Origin: Incurvaria masculella
Taxonomy: Eukaryota > Arthropoda > Insecta > Lepidoptera > Incurvariidae
Assembly: GCA_946894095.1 (NCBI GenBank)
Contig: OX335641.1
Span: 12,294,501-12,358,500, forward strand
Direction of reading: 5' to 3'
Length of the DNA stretch: 64,000 nt
The translations under genes and the position numbers were made by a program. Below are positions 44,580 through 53,580 of this stretch, one piece after another. Position 1 is the stretch's first letter. Every line of letters begins with the position of its first letter. The notes beneath the pieces are model-generated. The model did no database searches. It was not told where the DNA came from and saw only the letters and a program-made list of their open reading frames with translations.

Positions 44580-46010
44580 AACCTAAGGGCATGGTGACAC
44601 TTAGAATGGGTTCTCAGAATCAAATGCGTATGCAACATTTCGTGACTATGCTGTTAACCGTCGAGGAGTTCCCTCGTTAGGATCCATCCTTGAGTGCAGT
44701 AGCCATGTCATGGTGACACTTAGGGCCGAGTGCACGAAAAGATAAAAAATCAAAATCAACGTCAAAGAATGATCAAACACGTCACTTTGTGTGGACAGTA
44801 GGGAAGGAACTCTTTGCGGATCACTAAAAGTGACGTTTTTTTTTTTATGTGACCGGACATGATGGCTATTACCACACCTTCTGTCATGGTATTAGCCCAA
44901 CACACCACATGGGAACTAGGTGCCATGCCAGGACCTTCCTTATATTGCTCGGCTACATTGAACTGGATGGAAAACACGGACAATTTTCATTGCCGCTTCG
45001 ACCATCGTTCATTCAATGCGATGGTACCAACCCGGGCGGGATTAACCCTACCACCTAGTAAGTAAGGAAGGGGACCTACAGTTTAACGTGGAATCCGAAC
45101 CACGGCCAGCCTCTCTCAACGGTCTAATGGTCACCCATCCAAGACCAGACCGGACCCAGCGTTGCTTAACTTCGGAGAGCGATCGCCGAAGTGTCGCGCC
45201 ACTGGGCCAATGAGGCGTGTTTGAACATTGATTAACTCGGCCGTCTCTTCGTGCAACCGGGGCTTAGAAATGGTTTTCTTAATTTAATGCGGATACAAAA
45301 TGTCGTGTCTGTTACTTTTCACCGTTGAGAAGTTCCCTCGTTAGGAGCCAATCGTTAGGTGCAGTAGCCATGTCGTCATGGTGACACTTAGAATGGGATA
45401 TTTTAATTAATGCGTATACGACATATCGGGTCTATGCTGTTAACCGTTGAGGAGTTCCCTCGTTAAGGCTTGAGCAAATCCAAATAGAACTCCAGACTGA
45501 TAATGGATTGTTAATATTTTTTGATTCCATCATTTATTTAAATAATAATAAAAATAAAAAAGTTGATTTTTCTCATTAGAAATCTGAAAGTAATTCGATT
45601 TCTAGATATAAGCAAAAACAGCATATATGCATAAACAAAAAAATCCATTTGCTTTTAGATTTCTACATTTAGTCAAAAAAGTTCGGAAATGGACACCGTT
45701 TCCGCAATGTATTTTGTATAGGAAAAGGAAACATACATGAACGAAAATAGGTTGATTCCTAGACAAGGAATCATATATTGTAAGAATGACACTTATAATC
45801 GTCAGACTTAGTTAGTTAACTTGGGGTGCCTCGTCTAACTTTGCGATTTGGCTAGTACCAGGGCCTTAAGATCCATCCTTGAGTGCAGTAGCAATGTCAT
45901 GGTGACCTTTAGAATTGGTTTTCATAATTTAATGCGTATACTAAATTTCGTGTCTGTCCGTTGAGGAGTTTCTTTTTCTGGAGCTAACCCTCGATGTCGG
46001 TTCAGGTCAC
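44580..46010 (+). repeat. Degenerate ~123-bp minisatellite
   Basis: GAGGAGTTCCCTCGTTAG-like words occur at 44663, 45326, 45448 and (degraded) 45963. CATGGTGACACTTAGAATGG-like words occur at 44588, 44711, 45380 and 45899. Spacings of 122-123 bp define the unit, whose other phrases are TTTAATGCGTATAC, CTATGCTGTTAACCGT and TGAGTGCAGTAGCCATGTC. A SINE (44836-45216) is inserted in the array and later units are decayed. Confidence 0.7.
44836..45216 (-). mobile_element. SINE with 5S rRNA-like head, copy 3
   Basis: T-run 44836-44845 (A-tail), complete body, and head at 45119-45216 in reverse: TTGGCCCAGTGGCGCGACAC, CTCTCCGAAGTTAAGCAACG, TCTTGGATGGGTGACCATT. Very close to the copies at 16198 and 63182, so this subfamily is the youngest. 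It sits in the ~123-bp minisatellite. Confidence 0.82.
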
Positions 46011-46384
46011 GATTACCATAAAAATGCATTGTCATCGGAACTGAACCAACATGTAAAAATTTAACTCCGTAGGATAAGAGGAAGTGGTTCTAATTCAGCT
46101 TGTAAGATGTGACCTAAACACCTACATTACATATGTGCATGCATACATACATTCATATATACAATCATATGGCAAGTTAAAAGCTTGTAAAAAGTATTGG
46201 AACTACCTATGATTAAAACATAAAAAGAACCTAATTGCAAAGGGCGAACATTTTTGTCATAAACAGAAGAACTATAATCGTATCACATTATAGCGTACCA
46301 TAGCGTAGCCATGCATGTCGGGTTCCATTAGCATCAAGATCAACAAAAGACCCAACTAATTTTATGAATGCTAAAGTGTGTTTT
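46011..46384. other. Unassigned stretch
   Basis: AT-rich, with a CATACATACATTCATATATA tract near 46140. No gene was recognised. Confidence 0.3.
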
Positions 46385-46556
46385 TTGATAGGTTGGTCCT
46401 TCTTTCACGCAGAAACTGAGCAACGGATCGATGTGTTGTTTTTGCCTAGAAAAATTGTGTGAGCCGAAGAGTGGCATATGTAGGTTACTTTTATTTCGCA
46501 AAAAAAAATTGTTTTTCGGCCTTTGTTATGAGCAGTGCCGGGTAACGTAATTAGTT
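46385..46556 (+). mobile_element. Helitron remnant
   Basis: GGTCCTTCTTTCACGCAGAA and CTGAGCAACGGATCGATG mirror the 5' segment TTACTCTTTCACGTAAAAAC, CTACTGAATGGATTC of the 6053 Helitrons. The end is GAGCAGTGCCGGGTAACGTA then ATTAGTT. Only about 170 bp remain. Confidence 0.45.
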
Positions 46557-47048
46557 CGTAATATAGGTGTAATGATGAGGATTCCGTCTTACCTCTAAAA
46601 AAAGTGTCATCTTCAAAATATACCGCCCAGCAATAAATATGCGAGGATCAACAAATCTTTTTTTAAATTTATTTCGTGGGAGCCGAGGTCAGCTCGGGGG
46701 TCAGGATGCCTCGTCCAAGAAACGTCTAAAAAATTAATTAGACGTATGCTAAGACACTTTGTAGCATGTTAATGAAGTTAGTCGTAATCTTGCCCTCGTA
46801 AAAGCTAATGCTAACTAGAAAAGAAACGAAACGTGGCGATGTTATCTTGGTGCCGTTAAATCTAGCAACAGTGGGGCTATACTCAATGCGTCGCATTACG
46901 TAACATACTCGTCCCAGGTGGCCTATTTGTGTTTTTTTTATCAAAATTAAAAATATGCGTATTATCACGCCTAGAATCCAGAAATTCGGATTGGGCGGTT
47001 TGAAAATGTAAGAGTTTTGAGCCAGGAGCGTTACGAGCTAGTGAAATA

Positions 47049-47051
47049 TTA
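47049..47051. repeat. TTA target site duplication, left
   Basis: TTA immediately precedes the Harbinger inverted repeat and is repeated at 51276-51278. A three-base TWA duplication is diagnostic of PIF/Harbinger. Confidence 0.88.
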
Positions 47052-47304
47052 AGGTGGCGACTGACAGAGAATATTCGCTCGCTGCGAGCACGTTACAAGT
47101 CGAATATTCGGCCTGTCAGTACAGCGAGCCGAGCAGCTCGCCGGCGAGCGGCGAGCAGCCGAGCGCGCTCCACCTCGGTGTCGGTTTTTTGGCGAATCCC
47201 TTTGAATGTTACACCGCGCAGTCAGTCGCTAGTGCGAGCACCTGTGGCGAGCACCGCCAGGAGCACACGCGCGTTTCCTCGTTCGTATCGCGGAGTTTGA
47301 TAAA

Positions 47305-50300
47305 ATGCAGTGGACTCAAGAAAAAACACTTTTATTCATCGATAAATATCGTAGTTATCCCCAACTCTGGGACCCTACCCATCACGACCATTTTAATAAA
47401 TTGAAGAAAAGTGACGCATGGGTTGAAATAGCTGACGAAATCAACGAAAACGTGGAAGAATGCAAGAGAAAGATGACCAGCCTACTTGCATCTTTGCGAA
47501 GAGAAAAAATTAAAGGAAAGAAGACTATGGGAACGGGAAAAGGTAAAGCCGTTTTTATTTAATTAATTAATTTTATTTATTTTAAACTTGTATCAATTCG
47601 TGATAACACCTGATTGCATTCAGTACTATAAGGGCGTAAGTGAAACCACATTTTAATAATTTTTTAAATAAATAAATTTGAAATTTTAAAAAGATGAAAG
47701 ATCTATTGAGACCAGCTATATATGACGTATAACGATAAATATCGGGCGCTTCAATTTTTGTTCAAACTTTTTTAATGCATTTTTATGCATACTTGCCTAA
47801 CTTGAGAAAACGAAGCATCAGATAATTACAGTTATATCTTTGAATTACGTCTAAACCATCAATACATACATAACATACATACCATCACGCCGGTTCCCCG
47901 CAGGGGTAGGCAGAGATGATAGAGCGCCATACGGTACGATCACAGCATACTTCTCTTGCTTCCTCTACAGACATACATCTTTTCATACATGCTCTACGAT
48001 TCCGGGTGCTACGTACCTGACCTTTACGTAATATTACATCGATTTGGTTATGGTACGTTCTCCTAGGCCGCCCGGGCACGACACTTCCACTCGCTTCTCC
48101 TTTGTAAACCATCAATCTACATAATATTTACTTTTTTGATTGTCGAAATTGGTTGTAGTTATTTTGAAATTTTATTAAATGTTGTTTTACTTACGCCCTT
48201 ATAGAACTGAATGCAATCGGCTCATATTAGGGCCTTAAGAGGATTATGATGCAATCAAGTTCAATACAACGGCGCGTGCCTGTTTTCTCAATCAAATTAA
48301 GAAATATTGTCCTGAAATTTTGCACATTAAATAAATCAACCAAGGGCTTTTGATACATTTACTTACTTCCGAGATATACGCTTCTAAAAATTTGTATACA
48401 AATACAAAAACGCGTATATCATGGATACAAGTTTAGTTATAAAAAAAACTAAAACGGACAGACGTAGCTCTCGGTTGATTTATTTAATGTGCGAAATTGA
48501 CTGAGGAAACAGGCACGCGCCGTTGTATGGAACTTGTTTGCCTCATAATCCTCTAAGATGGGTCCGTAAGCATCAGAAAATTACGCTCTTCATACAAACG
48601 GAGTTTAAAAATCATTTAAAAAAAACCAAAAACTAATTTTAGGAAACAAATATCTATGTGTGCACGTTTTTGTTTTTTCGAAAAATGTATCCTATGTCAA
48701 ACCACAAAGAACAGAAAATTAGTATGAGGAGTTTCTTTTGCTTGTCATTTAACTTGGTTTAGATTTATCAACAAAACAAAAACGTGCAGACATAGATATT
48801 TGTTGATTGATATTAGATGCCAAATATCAAGTAAATTGGAAAAGTGGTTTTCAATTGATTAATACGATTTACGTTTGTATGGGGAACATAGCTTACGGGC
48901 GTTCTTTAGGCGCCAGTTGCGGGATGAATTGTCAGTAAAATATAAAAGCAAACTGCGGTAATTGCCGTACTCAAAATAGTGATGTAAACAAGTGCAAAAG
49001 TTTAAAATTATAAGTACATTTTTTGTAAAATTGTTTAAGGTGCTGACGAAGTATATACAAGCACGTGGTTCGCGTACAAATCTCTGCAATTCGTACTAGA
49101 TCGAAATGATCCACGGATGACAGATGACACCGTAAGTTTATTTTATGTATATCTTTCTTGCCAGCTCAGTGCCCCCTCCTGCACACAGTATGCGGCAATT
49201 TCATTACGTATTTCTTGCAAAGATCTGGTAGTTCGTCGTGGTCTATTTGGCAGGGGTAACATACCCGTGTTAGTTTCAGTGTCGTTTCTCCAATTTCCGG
49301 GTGTCACATTTCCTTCTATTTCCTTATCAAAAGTTCCTATTGGTGTGTAGGTGTCACAGGACTTTTCATTTCTTCTTAGAAAATTATGGAGGTGTACTAT
49401 TGCCATAATTATCAACGAAGCTTTTTCCGGTTCCAACAACATCGGTTTTCTTAATACTCGGAAGACTGCTGATAATATGCCGAATACGTTTTCCACAATT
49501 CTTCTGGCTCTGCAAAGTCTGTAATTAAATGTTCTCTCCTTAGATCCTTTAGCGTGATATCCAGAATAGACTTTCATCATATTTTCTGATAGAGCAAAAG
49601 CTTCGTCACCCACAAAGTAATATGGAATGTTTTGAGTCCGCATCGGCAATGGAGTTGGTTCCGGAAAATTTAATGATTTGTTTTCAATTCGCTGATATAA
49701 TTCACAGTTCTTAAACACTCCCCCATCCGAAATTCTACCTTGACAGCCTACATTTACGTATATAAAATTATAGTTTGCATCAACAATAGCAAATAGTACA
49801 ATGCTAAAGAAATGTTTATAGTTATAATAATCACTGCCACTGTTTATCGGTGATTGTATCATTACATGCTTGCCATCCGCAGCACCCACACAATGAGGAA
49901 AATTCCACAAAGATTCATACTGTTGCGCTAAATTCAGCCACTCGTTTTGAGTTGTTGGGACCTGTAACAAACAAAACATTTTATTTTTCAGCTGCGCGAT
50001 GAATATGCCTCGGGTATAACACAAAGTGCCGAGCAAAATAGGGAACCTACACCAAATCCGCCACTCAATGATCAACGATGTACTCAAAAAAGAAAACGTG
50101 GCTGTAATTCGGACGAAATAATGACTTCGGCGTTTGACATTTTGAAGAAATCAGCTGAACGAAAGCAAATGGAAACACTGTCGAAAGATAAAATGGACGA
50201 GTGTGACTCTTTTGCATCTTTCATCGCAAATAAATTGAGATCATATTCGCGGCAGACCAGGACCAACGTGCAGCAGAATATATCTAACATTGTCTTCAGT

Positions 50301-50651
50301 GCCGATCGAGGCGAATATGAATACAATATATATTCTAATAACTGTCAACAGCCTACATCCTCATTCCGCTCAAATAATATGTCTACACTTTCTCATCAAG
50401 CTTACGGTAGTCAACCAACTAACCGTTCCCGTTCCCACTATGTTTCTGTGACATCACCTTCAACGTCCTATGTCGATATAACTTCGCCGTCACCCCAGGA
50501 AAATAACCGAACCAATTCTTATCCTACTTCACCGGTAACGCCCCACGCTGAAGTCACTTCGCCAGCACCTCAAGGAAACGACCAGGAATCCTCCTCAGTA
50601 CAAGTATATAGCCAAGAATTTCTGGAAGAGTATGCTGATTTAATTGATTAG
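47305..50651 (+). CDS. Harbinger MADF (Myb/SANT-like) DNA-binding protein, 3 exons
   Basis: Exon 1 is 47305-47542, exon 2 is 49040-49131 and exon 3 is 49992-50651. The joints are phase 1 (G|GT, donor GTAAAG, acceptor TTGTTTAAG) and phase 0 (donor GTAAGT, acceptor TTTATTTTTCAG). The product is 329 residues. The MADF domain runs about 7-105: WTQEKTLLFIDKYRSYPQLW, KMTSLLASLRREK, GTGKGADEVYTSTWFAYKSL. A basic linker TQKRKRG follows, then a BESS-like helix [19 protein letters not shown] near residues 175-195 and a Ser/Thr/Pro-rich C-terminus. AATAAA lies at 50655-50660. In Harbinger elements this partner carries the transposase into the nucleus and binds DNA near the termini. The ATG at 47305 opens the MADF consensus. 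An upstream GTG-initiated frame overlaps the terminal repeat and is not used. Confidence 0.85.
47612..48218. mobile_element. MITE A in Harbinger intron 1
   Basis: GATTGCATTCAGTACTATAA, GGGCGTAAGTGAAAC (from 47612) matches in reverse the right end (to 48218), GATTGCATTCAGTTCTATAA, GGGCGTAAGTAAAAC. About 35 bp of inverted repeat have two mismatches. The 47864-48104 retroposon splits it; without that and its duplication it would be about 354 bp. Exact ends and target duplication are not clear. Confidence 0.68.
47864..48104 (-). mobile_element. RTE-type retroposon, 5' truncated, with 12-bp duplications
   Basis: The flanks are exact 12-bp repeats TAAACCATCAAT (47852-47863 and 48105-48116), direct evidence of target-primed insertion. 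The minus-strand frame contains GRPRRTYHNQIDVILRKGQ, STRNRRACMKRCMSVEEARE and VWRSIISAYPCGEPA, an RT-element C-terminal tail. It is followed by CCCCTGCGGGGAACCGGCGT and a (GTAT)n-like tail. The assignment to RTE is from recall of similar lepidopteran tails. Confidence 0.78.
48239..48553. mobile_element. MITE B, Harbinger-type, in Harbinger intron 1
   Basis: Inverted ends GAGGATTATG (48239) and CATAATCCTC (to 48553) are flanked by TAA at 48236-48238 and 48554-48556. Arms of about 90 bp pair: CAACGGCGCGTGCCTGTTTT against GGAAACAGGCACGCGCCGTT, and CATTAAATAAATCAACC against GGTTGATTTATTTAATG. The 3-bp TWA duplication puts it in the Harbinger class, although its terminal repeats differ from the host element. 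A half copy is at 35600-35757. Confidence 0.72.
48563..48899. mobile_element. Foldback element C in Harbinger intron 1
   Basis: TCCGTAAGC (48563) pairs with GCTTACGGG (to 48900), CATACAAACG pairs with CGTTTGTATG, and AAATATCTATGTGTGCACGT pairs with ACGTGCAGACATAGATATTT. The arms are imperfect, indicating an older insertion. No target duplication was found. Confidence 0.55.
49137..49142 (-). terminator. Poly(A) signal of the transposase gene
   Basis: AATAAA on the minus strand abuts the TAA stop. Cleavage downstream would place the transcript end inside the antisense of MADF exon 2 (49040-49131). Confidence 0.6.
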
Positions 50652-51132
50652 AATAATAAATAACTCTGTTTTAAAAATTACTTACTTATAAAAAAAAAAA
50701 TCTTACCTTTATGTGGTCTTTTAATACTTCAACAATCGCTTCACTGACTTCTTTAACGATGAATCCAATCCGTTGTCTGGAGATTTTAAAAAGATACTGC
50801 AAGCTTGTAAATGAATCACCAGAAGCATAAAAACGCAATGTTAAAGATAATCTTTCTGTCACTGTTATAGCTTTTCTCCAATTAGTGTTTTTTTTGCACA
50901 CTAAAGGTCCAATTAAATTGATTAGGCATTCGAAGTCAGTCGAAGACATTCTCACAAAGTTCTTGTATTGACCGCTGATTTCTTGATTTTTCAAAATATT
51001 CATCAAGGTCAAACCGCCAGCTTTATTTCTCATTTGGAGCAAATTTGTCGTCCAAATGCGCTTTCTTCTCTTCTTTAAATAGCAATATCGAACTAAAAGG
51101 AACGCAGCACACACTAACTCTTCGTCCGCCAT
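49143..51132 (-). CDS. Harbinger DDE transposase (HARBI1-like), 2 exons
   Basis: Exon 1 is 51132-50707 and exon 2 is 49961-49143, both phase 0, with donor AAAG|GTAAGA and acceptor TTTGTTTGTTACAG. The product is 414 residues. The first Met is [20 protein letters not shown]; a longer frame would need a GTG start. The N-terminal helix-turn-helix region contains [19 protein letters not shown] and [19 protein letters not shown]. The catalytic core has D171 in [10 protein letters not shown]261 in YYFVGDEAF and E298 in [13 protein letters not shown], matching the DDE_Tnp_4 pattern. The core is complete, with no stops or frameshifts. Stop TAA (49145-49143) is followed at once by AATAAA (49142-49137), which lies 5 nt from the opposite-strand exon 2 donor. 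The enzyme would excise and reinsert the element at TWA targets. Confidence 0.9.
49962..49991. promoter_or_regulatory. Bidirectional 3' splice acceptor segment
   Basis: These 30 bp begin CTGTAACAAAC and end TTTATTTTTCAG. On + they supply the pyrimidine-rich CAG acceptor of MADF exon 3 (49992). On - they supply TTTGTTTGTTACAG, the acceptor of transposase exon 2 (49961). Both sites are required to restore the conserved frames, so the two transcripts share one acceptor duplex. Confidence 0.8.
50655..50660 (+). terminator. Poly(A) signal of the MADF gene
   Basis: AATAAA starts 4 nt after the TAG stop. Cleavage about 20 nt on would fall just before the opposite-strand exon boundary at 50707. Confidence 0.6.
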
Positions 51133-51275
51133 TTCGGATACAAGTGGCTGGAGGTGGAGCACCGTGTAACAAATATTCGCGACGAATATTCAGGTGGCTC
51201 GAGCATTTGCTCACAACGAGCAAATGCTCGATGTGAATATTCGCATCGAGCAAATGCTCCAGTCAGTCGCCACCT

Positions 51276-51278
51276 TTA
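51276..51278. repeat. TTA target site duplication, right
   Basis: Matches the TTA at 47049-47051 and follows the right inverted repeat directly. Confidence 0.88.
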
Positions 51279-51754
51279 GACACGGATAGGCGCGTAATAA
51301 TTTAAATAGAAGTTTAAAGTCACGATTCGTTAATGAGAAGCTTGGGAGACTCCTTACCAGCCCTAATATGTCTATGTAAACTCGCTGTTTACATTCCGTC
51401 TTACTAACAGCATTATGGATCAGAAATAACTTCCGACCGTGTGTCCGTCTGTTTAGTTTGGTCACCGATTTGCGCGGAGCACGCATTGCGCCACAAATTA
51501 GTTGCACGAACGGAAGAGAGTTTGGATTTTGTTAGTAGGTCAACGACACGTGTTTTCGGTGCTAGGAGCCTATTTAGGATAGCCTGCATGTCGTGGAAAT
51601 CCTTGTTAGTGCAAAGTGCATCGAGAACGCATATAGTGCAATGTGTGTTGCGTGAGACGCCGCGTTTGGTGGGTTCCTATCCTTTCCCTGACCCATATAC
51701 CCACGCCCTTCGGCAGCGCAGAATTTCGACGGGGTAAGCTACCGCCTCTTAAAA
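51279..51754. other. Unassigned stretch
   Basis: Mixed composition, no repeat family or coding segment recognised. Confidence 0.3.
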
Positions 51755-51915
51755 CAGGGCTTTATCTTATGAACCGTAATAGGTAGGCAACTGAATTAAT
51801 ACTGAACTGAAATAATGGGGTGCTTATACAAAAAACGTGATTTATTGAGTTACATCTTTTACGATGGTACGGAACCCTTCTTTTGCGAGTCCGACTCGAA
51901 CTTGGCCAGTTTTTA
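51755..51915 (-). repeat. GGCCAAGTGCGAGTCGG family, 5' part, minus strand
   Basis: In reverse it reads AAAAACTGGCCAAGTTCGAG, TCGGACTCGCAAAAGAAGGG, TTCCGTACCATCG and, further in, TACGGTTCATAA, matching 29318-29520 in order. The 3' hairpin part is missing. Confidence 0.6.
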
Positions 51916-52794
51916 ATTCATGCAAAATAATCTTCAAAAGTGTGACGCGCGACAGTTTCGTGGGTATAAGCCGGTCGGGCCTTACAAAGCTGGTATAGTG
52001 CCGCGGCAACTGCGAATCGGGCTTTGATAAATTGACACAAATATTTTATTATTTTAATGCGATCCGGCAATTTCAGGTATATCATTATTTTGTCACAACT
52101 AACAACGAAATAGTCAGCATAGTGAATACGAGATCCGAAAAAAAGTATGGAATTTAACTCTTTGTAATTCCTAAAGAACACAAACTAAAGTAAATCTTGC
52201 AGCCACAGTTTAATTTTATTTTATTATGTTAATTGATTCACAGTTTTGGTTTATTTAGTAAAATTAAAATTAAATTAAATTAAACTCAAAACTGGATTGA
52301 GCCCTAGGCAGGACAACTCCTACAAGGCTGCTTTCCGTAACCTCGTGGGCCAAGTCGAAATATTTCATTAGCTTCTGTTGTCAGCCTTGTCGAGGTTTTC
52401 GTATTTTTTTAGGAGAACGACAACAGGTAGAGATTACAAAGGTAAGATTGATGGAAAGTATGACTTCAGTACAAAGTATGGCCGCGTCGGCAGCGCAAGC
52501 CAGCATCAACGCATGGCACAGGCCTGAGAAGCATGTCTCACCCCACCGGCAAACGGAGATGCGAAAAAACTTTAATTTACATATACCAATAATACCTAGG
52601 ATCCAAATGCATCCTAACACGCGAAATGCGTGCGTCCAATTCAATATTCGGCTTCATGGGAACGTACAATAGAGTGTATACTTGAATAATTGAACTACTC
52701 GGTTCCTCAAAATGTAGAAAACTGCGAGTGCCTAGTGGAGCGCCCGACTCTCACGAACTAAAGTTAACCTAGCATGGAATGAAGCGACGGAATG
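51916..52794. other. Unassigned stretch
   Basis: AT-rich with a TTAAATTAAATTAAA tract near 52270. No gene was recognised. Confidence 0.3.
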
Positions 52795-53580
52795 GATAGT
52801 GGACGACCGGCATTAACCGCCGGCGACGTTCTCGAGGAATAATCGGGACGCTCCGAGGGGAATTTGTGCCGACCGTGCGTCGTAGTGCAGAGTCGGCTCG
52901 AGTGCTCGGGATCAATACGATAGGCTTTCCAGTTCGTGTCGTGGGTTTACTCACATTAGGTTGAGTTAGCTCACGGTTCCAGATTTCCGTTAATTATTAG
53001 TGTTTCTCGACGAATAATTCCTATGCTCCCTGGAGAATGTATGCCTACCGTGCATCATGCAGAGTCTGTTCGAGTGCTCCGAATCAATGCATAGACATAC
53101 TTAATCGCGTCATTGGTGACATACGTTGACTTGAAGTAACGAAGTAAGTTCCACAAAAGTTATATCACCAAAGTTGTGAAATAGCCGACACCAGCCGAGA
53201 CGTTCTCGGGAAACCGGGGCGTTCCGTGAAGAATTCCGCTGCCTTCAGGATCAAAATGATGGGCTGAACGTTCCAAAGCTGTGCAATACACTAACAGCGG
53301 ACAATCCGCATTAACCGGCTCAAATACCACCATAGGAGTTGATGCCGATATCCTGGGTCGCGCAGATTGCTCGAGTGCTCGGGATCAATACGATATTTCG
53401 ACTAGCTTGTGTCACGGGTTACCCACGTTAACTCAAACGAAACGGGCCGTGCCACAATGACAGAAGTAATGAAATAAACGAATAGTGCACAGCCATCATC
53501 GACCGATAACGACGTATGAGAGGCCTATTCGTCATAATCCGTGGAGTCTCTATGCCCACTGTGAATCGGTGAGTGGTCGG
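52795..53580 (+). repeat. Degenerate long-unit tandem repeat
   Basis: CTCGAGTGCTCGGGATCAAT (52897), TTCGAGTGCTCCGAATCAAT (53069) and CTCGAGTGCTCGGGATCAAT (53370) recur. Before each lies a less conserved set: GACGTTCTCGAGGAATAATC, GTTTCTCGACGAATAATTCC or GACGTTCTCGGGAAACCGGG; GCTCC...GAGG; and GCCGACCGTGCGTCGTA or GCCTACCGTGCATCATG. A fourth partial set is near 53500-53575. Unit length varies from 170 to 300 bp, so it is an old array with indels. Confidence 0.6.

Larger units (their letters stand above)
47052..51275. mobile_element. Complete PIF/Harbinger transposon (4224 bp)
   Basis: Perfect 14-bp terminal inverted repeats (AGGTGGCGACTGAC at 47052-47065, complement at 51262-51275) are flanked by TTA on both sides. 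The subterminal zones differ. The left is rich in GCTCG/CGAGC and the right in GAGCATTTGCTC-type words, but both carry GAATATTCG. Inside are the two genes expected of the superfamily: a DDE transposase (-) and a MADF/Myb-like protein (+). Both read without stops when spliced, so the element may be recently active. Their exons are interdigitated. Intron 1 of the MADF gene has absorbed three MITE-like elements and a retroposon. Confidence 0.93.

Noticed and set aside
44849..45065. Short frames repeated in each SINE (for example MDITTTF-like and HTTWELGAMPG products)
   Set aside because: They recur because the SINE body recurs; they are not genes.
47054..47404. Longer upstream start for the MADF protein
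   Set aside because: It would need a GTG start inside the terminal inverted repeat. The ATG at 47305 lies immediately before the conserved MADF start.
52795..53580. CRISPR-like array
   Set aside because: Repeats are few, unequally spaced and diverged, and the window is clearly eukaryotic.
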